Positions 1 through 5,938 of a DNA stretch of 6,568 bases are shown here, in pieces. Both the position numbers and the translations under genes were made by a program. The notes under the pieces were generated by a model. That model was not told the origin of the DNA and ran no database searches. It saw only the letters and a program-made list of their open reading frames with translations. Within the stretch, counting starts at the first letter, position 1; every line of letters begins with the position of its first letter. Origin of the DNA: a candidate division TM6 bacterium UASB124 (lineage in GTDB: Bacteria > Babelota > Babeliae > Babelales > RVW-14); NCBI GenBank assembly GCA_945872225.1, contig CAMBZK010000066.1:1-6568 (forward strand). The letters are read 5' to 3'.

Positions 1-79
1 GAAAATGATGCTCTTGCAATGGCTCAAGCGGCTGCTTTGGGGCCATAATATTTAAATGGCAATGCGTATCAACAAACAT
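1..79 (-). CDS. TatD-family metal-dependent hydrolase, N-terminal fragment (partial)
   Basis: Only the first 26 codons are in the window; the gene runs off the left edge. The translation begins MFVDTHCHLNIM. This is the hallmark N-terminus of TatD-family amidohydrolase-fold enzymes, in which the two histidines of the HxH pair (H6 and H8 here) bind a catalytic divalent metal at the end of the first beta strand. Family members are cytoplasmic 3'-5' DNases linked to DNA repair and degradation; that role is known for the family and not shown here. The start is supported by an AAGAAGG ribosome binding site a few bases upstream and by a promoter candidate about 50 bases further up. The plus-strand frame across the same bases also ends in a stop, but it has no recognisable content. 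Confidence is high for the family and low for the exact substrate. Confidence 0.85.
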   Translation of the reverse strand, partial: MFVDTHCHLNIMAPKQPLEPLQEHHF

Positions 80-136
80 AACAACCTTCTTTCTTCGTAA
101 TAATGTAGAATCGCTAGTTTAGCAACAAAAATGTTC

Positions 137-164
137 ATCGTAAAAGCACATTACTCCCTGTCAA
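137..164 (-). promoter_or_regulatory. sigma70-type promoter candidate for the tatD-like gene
   Basis: Read on the minus strand there is a perfect -35 TTGACA (159-164), a 16-bp spacer and a -10 TACGAT (137-142, 4 of 6 consensus). This predicts a transcript start near 130 and a leader of about 50 bases before the ATG at 79. Two A6 tracts (163-168 and 173-178), spaced one helical turn apart, overlap and lie just upstream of the -35. They may act like an UP element or a bend. Confidence 0.6.
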
Positions 165-264
165 AAAAGCCCAAAAAAGCACGCTACATAAAGCATTATT
201 TTTATGACTGAAAAATCATGTTACAAAATATCGCTCTCTTGCGCAGATGTGTTCGTTCTTTTTC

Positions 265-293
265 TTGACAAACAAATAAACGCTCTCTAAATT
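265..293 (+). promoter_or_regulatory. sigma70-type promoter candidate for the HU-protease pair
   Basis: A perfect -35 TTGACA (265-270), a 17-bp spacer and a -10 TAAATT (288-293, 4 of 6 consensus) predict a start near 300 and a leader of about 44 bases before the HU ATG. An 8-bp repeat copy (281-288) sits against the -10. With no other promoter seen before the protease gene, this one probably drives both genes. Confidence 0.6.
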
Positions 294-343
294 TCACATT
301 GAAACTGTATCGAACACAGGTGTAACCATTGTGGGAGAGATCC

Positions 344-622
344 ATGAATAAAAGCGAACTCATTGCCGCTTTGAGCGAAGAGACAAACTTCAGCAAAAAA
401 GACATTGCTAAAGTACTTTCATCGTTCACTCGTATTGTCGAAAGAACACTCAAAAAAGGCGGAAAGGTTTCACTAACCGGCTTTGGAACGTATTGGTTAT
501 CCAAACGTCCAGCGCGCGTTGGTATCAACCCATCCACCAAACAACGCATCAGCCTTCCTGCTATCAGCGTTCCTCGCTGGAAAGCAGGCAAGCACCTGAA
601 AGAACAATTACGCGCAGCATGA
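344..622 (+). CDS. HU-family nucleoid DNA-binding protein
   Basis: This is a 92-residue basic protein, the usual size of bacterial HU/IHF proteins, which bind DNA as dimers, bend it and compact the nucleoid. The order of elements matches the family. An N-terminal helical dimerisation part begins MNKSELIAAL. The GFGTY turn follows at about residues 46-50. The DNA-binding arm (about 53-80) has the R-x-G-x-NP core with the intercalating proline at P63. The last element is a VPRWKAGKHLK tail. The ATG at 344 is preferred because GGGAGAG lies just upstream; a TTG at 329 in the same frame would add five residues upstream of the family N-terminus. The stop TGA overlaps the next gene's ATG. Whether it is HU or an IHF-like paralogue cannot be settled here. 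Confidence 0.93.
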   Translation: MNKSELIAALSEETNFSKKDIAKVLSSFTRIVERTLKKGGKVSLTGFGTYWLSKRPARVGINPSTKQRISLPAISVPRWKAGKHLKEQLRAA

Positions 623-1482
623 TTTCTTCTCTACGTCGTGTGACGCAGCTTCTTGATGTGATGAGGCCGGTATTATTATCGGCCTTTTCTATTTTCATCT
701 CATTTTGCTTGTTACAACCGGTCGCCTTATGGCTCAACCCCTCATTTACGCTTCTTGCAAGCCGTAGCGTCGGCAAAATTGCTTTCACCCTCGTGGTGAT
801 CGTTCATATCCTGATGCTTGCCGCAACGTTACCACGCATCGAGTGGCAGGAATTTTTACAGCGCAATATTGGTTTTATTACAACACGCCGCTGGCTGATC
901 CCTTTTTTCACTGTTTTTACGCTGTTTGCAGCACTCCACACCTGCTTGCTCTGGGCTTTAAGCAGCACCAGCTACGTAGCCGCCTATCTGCCATCCCTCG
1001 CTGAAATCGGTAGCAAAGTACCAACACTGATGTTTGGCTTTGTTGCCACCTTTTTTTTAGCCTGGACAGAAGAGGCAATTTTTCGCGGTACGGTCATTCA
1101 GCTCCTGCGACGAGGAACTATTTCAGCCTTTGGTAGCGTGCTCATCAGCGCCCTTATTTTCATGCTAGCCCATGATGTCACAGCGCCATGGCATTTACTC
1201 AGCACCGATCTCCCGTTAGGCATTGGCCTCTTTTTACTAGGCGTTATGCTTGCACAGCTGTTTGTCATCAGCAATACGCTTTACGTTGGCATGGGAGCCC
1301 ATGCCGGGCTTGTTTTTATAAAAGTTTTTTTACGGCGCATTCCATGCCTGGCCTACAGTGCCAATATCCCCTGGTGGCTGCATGAAGATCTGCGACAATC
1401 GCCACTAGTTCACGCCTGCTTCTTGCTCGTTATTTGCGGCATCTTTTGGCACCAACGTAAATTCTTTTTAAAAAATCAGTAA
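619..1482 (+). CDS. CPBP-family intramembrane metalloprotease (CAAX protease/Abi type)
   Basis: This is a 287-residue, strongly hydrophobic protein with several membrane segments. It carries the CPBP signature motifs in order: EExxxR as E151-E152-A-I-F-R156, FxxxH as F181-M-L-A-H185, and a third histidine H228 in GMGAHAGLVF. In this family, which includes eukaryotic Rce1, the Glu and His residues position a water or metal for cleavage of peptide bonds inside or near the membrane. Bacterial members serve in prenyl-protein-like processing, bacteriocin self-immunity, or unknown roles. The position four residues after H228 is Val, where Rce1 has Asn. The start at 619 forms an ATGA overlap with the HU stop, so translation is probably coupled. 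The frame stays open upstream to 493, but that stretch lies inside the HU gene and looks unrelated to the family. The substrate is unknown. Confidence 0.85.
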   Translation: MISSLRRVTQLLDVMRPVLLSAFSIFISFCLLQPVALWLNPSFTLLASRSVGKIAFTLVVIVHILMLAATLPRIEWQEFLQRNIGFITTRRWLIPFFTVFTLFAALHTCLLWALSSTSYVAAYLPSLAEIGSKVPTLMFGFVATFFLAWTEEAIFRGTVIQLLRRGTISAFGSVLISALIFMLAHDVTAPWHLLSTDLPLGIGLFLLGVMLAQLFVISNTLYVGMGAHAGLVFIKVFLRRIPCLAYSANIPWWLHEDLRQSPLVHACFLLVICGIFWHQRKFFLKNQ

Positions 1483-2585
1483 TAAAAACGCCGAATGGCA
1501 ATGTTATTAAGCCAGCCAAGACTTGCAAGGTTAATCCACAGATTGGTCAGGCCATAGCTAAAAAGTGGCAAGGGAATCCCGACAATGGGTAGCATGCCCG
1601 TCACCATGGCCATGTTGATGCAGGCAGAAAGCATCAGATGGATCAAGAGCCCGAGCCCCACAATTTGTTCAAAATAATTCTGGACCTGCAGAAGTAAAAA
1701 AATAATGCGCGTAAAAAGCGCTGCATACAATACAATAACTAACAAAGCCCCAAGAAAACCAAATTCTTCACAGAGTACTGAAAAAATAAAGTCGGTGTGG
1801 TCTTCTGGTAAAAATTCAAATTTATTCTGCGTCCCTTGCAAAAGTCCTTTACCCATCAAGCCACCGGAACCTATTGCAATTTTTGATTGCTCAATTTGGT
1901 AGCGCTCTTTGCGGGCATCACCATAACCAAACAAAACCAAAATGCGATTTTGCTGATAAACTTTCAGCCCCTTCCACAACAGCGGTGCACCAAGTACGCT
2001 ACATACCCCAAGCGCTATAAAAAAAGTCCTAGGAATACGCACAAACCAAAGCAGCACAAACCCCGAAAAAAGAACGAGCAACGAGGTACCTAAATCGGGC
2101 TGCTTTAAAATAAGCGCTGTAGTGAAAAACAACACGCCCAACGGCACGAGATATGCCTTAAAAGGCCACTCGGCTTTGAGCGTATATTTTGGCACTTCCA
2201 GCTCAGTAAAATATGATGCGATAAAGACGGGCAAAAAAAGTTTTGCTAGCTCAGATGGCTGAAACCGAAAAAAGAACAATGAAATCCATCGCTTGCCGCC
2301 CATAGCAATCATGCCGCCAACAAACGAATACACCAGAAAGCACAGCGTCACGCCAAAAGCCACCATGCCCCATCGTGCAAGCAACTTGCTGTCTAAAATG
2401 CAAAACAAAAAATAGATTAAATACCCAACCAGCCCACCCATAAGCTGTTTTTTAAAAAGAAATGATATTGGCTGTTCTGGTTTATAGGTTGCACTAAAGA
2501 CAAACAATAAGCCAAGGGCAACAATCGCTGTTACTAAAGCAAAACTCAACCAATCAAAATAGCGAAAATAGCGCCGGTCCATCAT
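1476..2585 (-). CDS. rodA: RodA/FtsW/SpoVE (SEDS) peptidoglycan glycosyltransferase, RodA type
   Basis: This is a multi-pass membrane protein of 369 residues, typical RodA length, with about ten hydrophobic segments. SEDS proteins polymerise lipid II into glycan strands together with a class B penicillin-binding protein; RodA serves lateral wall growth. Diagnostic pieces are an N-terminal FDWLSFALV segment, GGKRWISL then RFQPSELAKL (about 96-116), KQPDLGTSLL (161-170), and LPEDHTDFIF containing D265. D265 aligns with the essential aspartate D262 of E. coli RodA. The usual SYGGS/T motif near the C-terminus is SYGLTN here (343-348). There are two adjacent ATG codons (2585 and 2582), and an in-frame TTG at 2597; none has a clear ribosome binding site, so the start is uncertain by a few codons. 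No class B PBP, mreBCD or other elongasome gene is adjacent. The 3' end overlaps the convergent protease gene by 7 bp. Confidence 0.93.
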   Translation of the reverse strand: MMDRRYFRYFDWLSFALVTAIVALGLLFVFSATYKPEQPISFLFKKQLMGGLVGYLIYFLFCILDSKLLARWGMVAFGVTLCFLVYSFVGGMIAMGGKRWISLFFFRFQPSELAKLFLPVFIASYFTELEVPKYTLKAEWPFKAYLVPLGVLFFTTALILKQPDLGTSLLVLFSGFVLLWFVRIPRTFFIALGVCSVLGAPLLWKGLKVYQQNRILVLFGYGDARKERYQIEQSKIAIGSGGLMGKGLLQGTQNKFEFLPEDHTDFIFSVLCEEFGFLGALLVIVLYAALFTRIIFLLLQVQNYFEQIVGLGLLIHLMLSACINMAMVTGMLPIVGIPLPLFSYGLTNLWINLASLGWLNNIAIRRFYY

Positions 2586-2600
2586 TATCGTTAACAAGCA

Positions 2601-2629
2601 TTTTTAGTGATTTTGTGATACACTGCCAA
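2601..2629 (-). promoter_or_regulatory. promoter candidate for rodA
   Basis: On the minus strand there is TTGGCA (2624-2629), a 17-bp spacer and TAAAAA (2601-2606, 4 of 6). Transcription would start about 9 bases before the first ATG of rodA, giving a near-leaderless message. That agrees with the lack of a clear ribosome binding site. It overlaps the opposing sbcC promoter candidate. Confidence 0.35.
2616..2624 (+). promoter_or_regulatory. extended -10 promoter candidate for sbcC
   Basis: TGA followed by TACACT (2619-2624, 4 of 6 consensus) matches the extended -10 pattern TGn-TATAAT. No good -35 lies at 16-18 bp; TTAACA at 2591-2596 is 22 bp away, too far. A start near 2631 would leave about 40 bases before the sbcC ATG. 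A small inverted repeat, TACAC and GTGTA (2619-2623 and 2631-2635), sits over this site and could bind a regulator. Confidence 0.3.
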
Positions 2630-2671
2630 GGTGTAAGCATACCGTAATGAAAATAAAAAGCATACTCCGTC

Positions 2672-5392
2672 ATGATCCCATTAAACTTAGAAATCAAAAA
2701 TTTTTTAAGCTACGGCCAACCTGTTCAAGTAATTGATTTTCAGCCATATCACCTCATCTGCTTGTCTGGCAAAAACGGCAATGGCAAATCAGCACTTCTT
2801 GACGCAATCACCTGGGCATTGTGGGGACAGGCTCGCAAGGTCTCTGGTGCAGCAAAAGCTGACGATGGGCTTGTGCGACTCGGGCAAACACGCATGATGG
2901 TCTGCTTAACCTTCCTTTTTAATCACCGCACTTATCGCGTCCGGCGCGAATATGCAAAAACGCATGGCAAGCCCTATGCGGCGCTTGATTTTGAAATTTT
3001 TGAAGAGGTCGGCGAGCGATTCTTGTCACTCACCGATAAAACCATTCGCGCAACACAAGCAAAAATACAGGCGCTTATTGGCCTTGATTTCGACACCTTT
3101 ATTAATTCTGCCTTTATCCGCCAGGGGCAATCGAATGAGTTTTCAAAAAAATCAGCTAAAGAGCGTAAACAAATTTTGGGAACCATTCTTGGCCTGAATA
3201 AATATGATGCCCTCCAGCAATCAGCGCTAGAAAAAATTAGAGCCATCGAACAAGATAAAAAATTATTGTTATTCAGCTCCCAGCAAGCAATGCAAACCAT
3301 CGCGCAAGAAGAGCGCATTAAAGCTGAGCTTGCTGCAACATCGTTACAGCAACAAGATGTAAGCAAAACAATAGAAACGCTGCAGCTTCAGGCAACCACA
3401 GCACAGCAGCTCCAAACAACAATCGCAGCAACGCTCGCATCGTTTGCGCAAGCAAAGCAGGCGCAGGCAACAGCTATTAAAACGCTTGCAGAGGGGCAGC
3501 AAGCACTGCTTGGGCTCGTTAGCGAATGGCGCGCTACCCACCGGCAAAGCCTGCACCTAAAGTCACGCACACAGCTAGAAACTGAACGACAGGTACTCGC
3601 AACACAAGAAGAGCTGCTTATCAAAAAGCATGACCAACAGGTGCTCTTGCAGCAACAGCTCATCGCTGAAAAAAATAGCCTCATCGCCAAGCAACAGCAG
3701 ATTAAACAGGAAAATGACCAGCAGTTGCAAGCTCAAAAAGTTTCGCTGCAACAGCTTGCCCTTGATAAGAAACGGGCAGAATCTATCCGACAAGAGAAAG
3801 AAAAGCTAATTGCTTCGCGCAGCAGCCTCATTGCAGCCATGCACAAAGAGCTTGCGCGGACAACAACGCTCTTAGCCGACCACAGCATCTTTGAGCAACT
3901 CTACCTAAAGACAAAACAGCAGTTTGACAAGCGTCGCAGCTACTACCAAACGCTGGTGCAGCGCGGCAACTGGATGAAGCAAAATATTGCTGATTTAGAA
4001 CGACGCCAAGCTGTTGTGCATGATACGAACAATCCAGCCTGCCCACTTTGCCAGCAGCTGTTAACCGCCAAGCGCAAACAATTTTTAGCCAGCAGCTTTG
4101 ATCACGAAGAGCATTTCTCACAGCATCGCTTGCAACGCATCAGCAACGTCATAAAACAGCTCAAAGCGCTTCTCGTGCAGCAACACGAAGACGTCTCTGC
4201 CATGACTATTCGCTATGAACAGGGACTACGCAGCCAGGCTCAGCATGCAGAGAGTATTAAACAAATAGCGCTTGAGCAGCACGAATGTGATGTTCTTGAC
4301 CTTGAGCTTGCCAAGATGGTTCTTGAAGAGGGGCAGCTTGATGAAAAGCTTAAGCATGCACAACAAATGCTCAACGTCATTGAACAATCTATGCAGCAGG
4401 CACTGGAACAATCACCCATTATTACCCAATCGCTGGCAACCATTACCAGCCTTGAAGCACAGCTCAAAGAGCTAGACTGGCAACACGAGACCTATCAAGC
4501 GCTCAAACAACAACGCAGTGCTCTTGATGCCTTGCTTATACAACAACAACAGCATGAAGCAACCCTTGCTCAACAGCGCGACAAACGCCATCGTATTACA
4601 CGGCTTATTGAGCAGCTCAAAAACGACCGGAAGCAGCTGCAAGAGCTTGCCAGCATACTTGCGCCAGAAGAAGCAACGACAAAGCAGCAAATAATCATTG
4701 AGCAGCAGCTTGTTGCACTGGGCGAGCAGCTACAACGAGCACAGCAAGAAAAAGAGGGTTTTTTGCAAACAATTGGCCGGCTTGAGCATGAAATTGCCAC
4801 GATCACCGCTTTGCATAGCGCTATGGCAACAACAAAAACACAAATAGATGCTCTCGATGTGCAAATTAACCATTTTCAACAGCTAGCATTAGCTTTTAGT
4901 AAAAATGGCATTCAAGCGCTCTTAATCGAAGAGGCTATCCCAGAAATTGAGCAAGAGGCAAACCAGCTTCTTGCAAAGCTCACGGACAATCAAGCACAGG
5001 TATTTATTGAATCACTTAAAGATTTAAAAAGTGGGGGGGTCAAAGAGACCCTTGATATTCATATTGCCGATGCAGCAGGAATCAGGCCCTATGAACTGTT
5101 TTCAGGAGGGGAAGCGTTTCGCGTAGATTTTGCGCTACGAATAGCTATTGCAAAGCTTTTGTCACGCCGAGCGGGCACCGCGCTCCAAACGCTTATTATT
5201 GACGAAGGATTTGGATCACAAGACGAAGATGGCCTTGCCAATATCATGGATGCGCTATACGTCATTCAGCAGGACTTTGCAAAAATTATTGTTGTCTCAC
5301 ACTTACCAGAGTTTAAGCACAACTTCCCCGTACATTTTATTGTAGAAAAAACCGCTCATGGCTCAGCAGTGCGCGTTGAAGAGCGTGGGTAA
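2672..5392 (+). CDS. sbcC: SbcC/Rad50-type SMC-like ATPase
   Basis: This 906-residue protein has the complete Rad50/SbcC layout. The N-terminal half of the ATPase head begins MIPLNLEIKNFLSYG, with Walker A GKNGNGKS (33-40) and Q-loop Q151 in FIRQGQ. A long Gln-rich coiled coil is split by the zinc hook CPLC (C457 and C460). The C-terminal half head has the ABC signature SGGE (811-814), Walker B with D844-E845, the D-loop GFGSQD (846-851) and the switch histidine H877. In bacteria SbcC pairs with the nuclease SbcD to open hairpins and process DNA ends; the hook joins two coiled coils through zinc. It is somewhat shorter than E. coli SbcC but within the family range. The start matches the family N-terminus, although no clear ribosome binding site precedes it. 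No sbcD gene is adjacent: the left neighbour is divergent rodA and the right neighbour is convergent. Confidence 0.93.
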   Translation: MIPLNLEIKNFLSYGQPVQVIDFQPYHLICLSGKNGNGKSALLDAITWALWGQARKVSGAAKADDGLVRLGQTRMMVCLTFLFNHRTYRVRREYAKTHGKPYAALDFEIFEEVGERFLSLTDKTIRATQAKIQALIGLDFDTFINSAFIRQGQSNEFSKKSAKERKQILGTILGLNKYDALQQSALEKIRAIEQDKKLLLFSSQQAMQTIAQEERIKAELAATSLQQQDVSKTIETLQLQATTAQQLQTTIAATLASFAQAKQAQATAIKTLAEGQQALLGLVSEWRATHRQSLHLKSRTQLETERQVLATQEELLIKKHDQQVLLQQQLIAEKNSLIAKQQQIKQENDQQLQAQKVSLQQLALDKKRAESIRQEKEKLIASRSSLIAAMHKELARTTTLLADHSIFEQLYLKTKQQFDKRRSYYQTLVQRGNWMKQNIADLERRQAVVHDTNNPACPLCQQLLTAKRKQFLASSFDHEEHFSQHRLQRISNVIKQLKALLVQQHEDVSAMTIRYEQGLRSQAQHAESIKQIALEQHECDVLDLELAKMVLEEGQLDEKLKHAQQMLNVIEQSMQQALEQSPIITQSLATITSLEAQLKELDWQHETYQALKQQRSALDALLIQQQQHEATLAQQRDKRHRITRLIEQLKNDRKQLQELASILAPEEATTKQQIIIEQQLVALGEQLQRAQQEKEGFLQTIGRLEHEIATITALHSAMATTKTQIDALDVQINHFQQLALAFSKNGIQALLIEEAIPEIEQEANQLLAKLTDNQAQVFIESLKDLKSGGVKETLDIHIADAAGIRPYELFSGGEAFRVDFALRIAIAKLLSRRAGTALQTLIIDEGFGSQDEDGLANIMDALYVIQQDFAKIIVVSHLPEFKHNFPVHFIVEKTAHGSAVRVEERG

Positions 5393-5403
5393 ATAGCTTT
5401 TTT

Positions 5404-5628
5404 TTACTCGCCATCGTGCATTTTGATATCACAACCACAATTTTTACAGATATTCATAGTGGTCGAAGCATTTGCTGAAACCTGCGCAAAACTCTTGTCA
5501 TCACTATTTTTGATAACACAATTATAGGACGTTGTACTATTTTTTGTGGTGTTGTGTGAGCTATTAATGCACTTCGCTTGGCAAGCGCCTACGGCTAAAA
5601 AGCTAGCAATTAAAAGTAATTTTTTCAT
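5404..5628 (-). CDS. small exported Cys-containing protein, possible lipoprotein
   Basis: I do not recognise this 74-residue protein. It starts MKKLLLIASFLAVGAC, a short positive n-region and hydrophobic core typical of an export signal. VGAC could be a lipobox (lipidated C16) or a signal peptidase I site, so its final location, envelope or periplasm, is open. The mature part is rich in Asn, Ser and Thr, with Cys at 16, 20 and 37 and a terminal cluster CKNCGC (61-66): six cysteines in all, enough for disulfides or a metal site. The ATG at 5628 lies 6 bases from GGAG, the best spacing. An ATG at 5631 adds one Met, and a further ATG at 5640 lies upstream of the binding site. It is convergent with sbcC (11-bp gap) and follows another tiny exported gene on the same strand. 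Confidence 0.7.
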   Translation of the reverse strand: MKKLLLIASFLAVGACQAKCINSSHNTTKNSTTSYNCVIKNSDDKSFAQVSANASTTMNICKNCGCDIKMHDGE

Positions 5629-5672
5629 CATATTCTCCATTTTTAAACCTAGTTTTAACGATCAAACAACCA

Positions 5673-5711
5673 TGATGCAAACTACGCATAGGCAGCACGA
5701 AGCTTGCATCA
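5673..5711. repeat. 8-bp perfect inverted repeat between the two small exported genes
   Basis: TGATGCAA (5673-5680) and TTGCATCA (5704-5711) can pair across a 23-base loop. The repeat begins 15 bases after the stop of the upstream acidic-protein gene on the minus strand. No U-tract follows the stem in the direction of transcription, so it is not a standard intrinsic terminator. It could be a weak attenuator or an mRNA-stabilising hairpin between cistrons. Confidence 0.45.
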
Positions 5712-5725
5712 CAGCAATTTATTTA

Positions 5726-5884
5726 CTACATGCCTGCTTCGTCGTCTTCATCTTCTTGGTGGCTGTATGAACAACGATTTTCAGCGTTCATGCTAGCTTC
5801 ATCGTCATCGTTGACAACTTGAGCAAACACGTTTGCTGTTGTCGCAACAGCAGCAAAAGCTAATAGCACTAATATTTTTTTCAT
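5726..5884 (-). CDS. tiny secreted, highly acidic protein
   Basis: This 52-codon gene has strong start signals: AAGGAG (5894-5899) lies 9 bases before the ATG, with a good promoter candidate further upstream. The protein begins MKKILVLLAFAAVATTANVF and has a clear Sec-type signal, with likely cleavage after VFA at residue 21. The mature peptide would be about 31 residues, of which 11 are Asp or Glu, in two blocks (DDDE at 26-29 and EDEDDE at 44-49), with a single Cys38. I recognise no family and assign no function. Acidic clusters can bind cations such as calcium or basic partners, but that is inference. It may share a transcript with the Cys-containing small gene 97 bases downstream. The coherent signal peptide and ribosome binding site argue that it is real despite its size. 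Confidence 0.72.
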   Translation of the reverse strand: MKKILVLLAFAAVATTANVFAQVVNDDDEASMNAENRCSYSHQEDEDDEAGM

Positions 5885-5893
5885 AAATTACGT

Positions 5894-5899
5894 CTCCTT
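5894..5899 (-). promoter_or_regulatory. strong ribosome binding site of the acidic-protein gene
   Basis: Minus-strand AAGGAG, 9 bases before the ATG at 5884, is the strongest such site among the minus-strand genes here. It is the main evidence that the 52-codon frame is translated. Confidence 0.7.
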
Positions 5900-5938
5900 A
5901 GGTAAAAATGAACAGTTCTCCCTTTTTCACGACACGCA

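Larger units (their letters stand above)
80..343. other. divergent intergenic region between tatD-like gene and HU gene
   Basis: This 264-bp non-coding spacer separates two genes transcribed away from each other. It holds the two outward promoters listed separately. It also contains a 9-bp direct repeat CAAAAAAGC (162-170 and 172-180) and an 8-bp direct repeat CGCTCTCT (232-239 and 281-288). The stretch between the promoters, roughly 181-264, is AT-rich, and I see no gene, RNA or terminator in it. Confidence 0.6.

Noticed and set aside
1..48. Plus-strand open frame ending in TAA at 46-48
   Set aside because: It translates to a low-information Ala-rich tail. The minus strand of the same bases gives the distinctive TatD N-terminus with its own ribosome binding site and promoter.
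329..343. TTG start giving an HU protein five residues longer
   Set aside because: The TTG would use up the GGGAGAG site that serves the ATG at 344, and the family N-terminus begins at that ATG.
202..591. 129-codon minus-strand frame opposite the HU gene
   Set aside because: It is mostly antisense to a clear HU gene, and its translation shows no domain or signal.
493..618. Upstream extension of the protease gene within the HU gene
   Set aside because: It is polar, out of frame with HU and overlaps it. The ATGA junction at 619 is the natural start and gives a membrane protein of usual length.
1465..1475. TTTTTAAAAA palindrome before the convergent stops as a terminator
   Set aside because: It is only A-T pairs with no loop and would not form a stable hairpin.
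2647..2736. Short upstream frame (29 codons) starting at ATG 2647 overlapping the sbcC start
   Set aside because: It has no ribosome binding site and no sign of selection, so it is probably chance.
3250..4900. Repeated CAG/CAA-rich stretches as a repeat array
   Set aside because: They encode the Gln-rich heptad pattern of the SbcC coiled coil and are not exact DNA repeats.
5393..5405. T8 run after sbcC as an intrinsic terminator
   Set aside because: I could not find a G-C-rich stem directly before the run. Part of the run also encodes the end of the opposing gene.
5546..5770. 74-codon plus-strand frame across the small-gene region
   Set aside because: It is antisense to both small exported genes, crosses their spacer and lacks a ribosome binding site.
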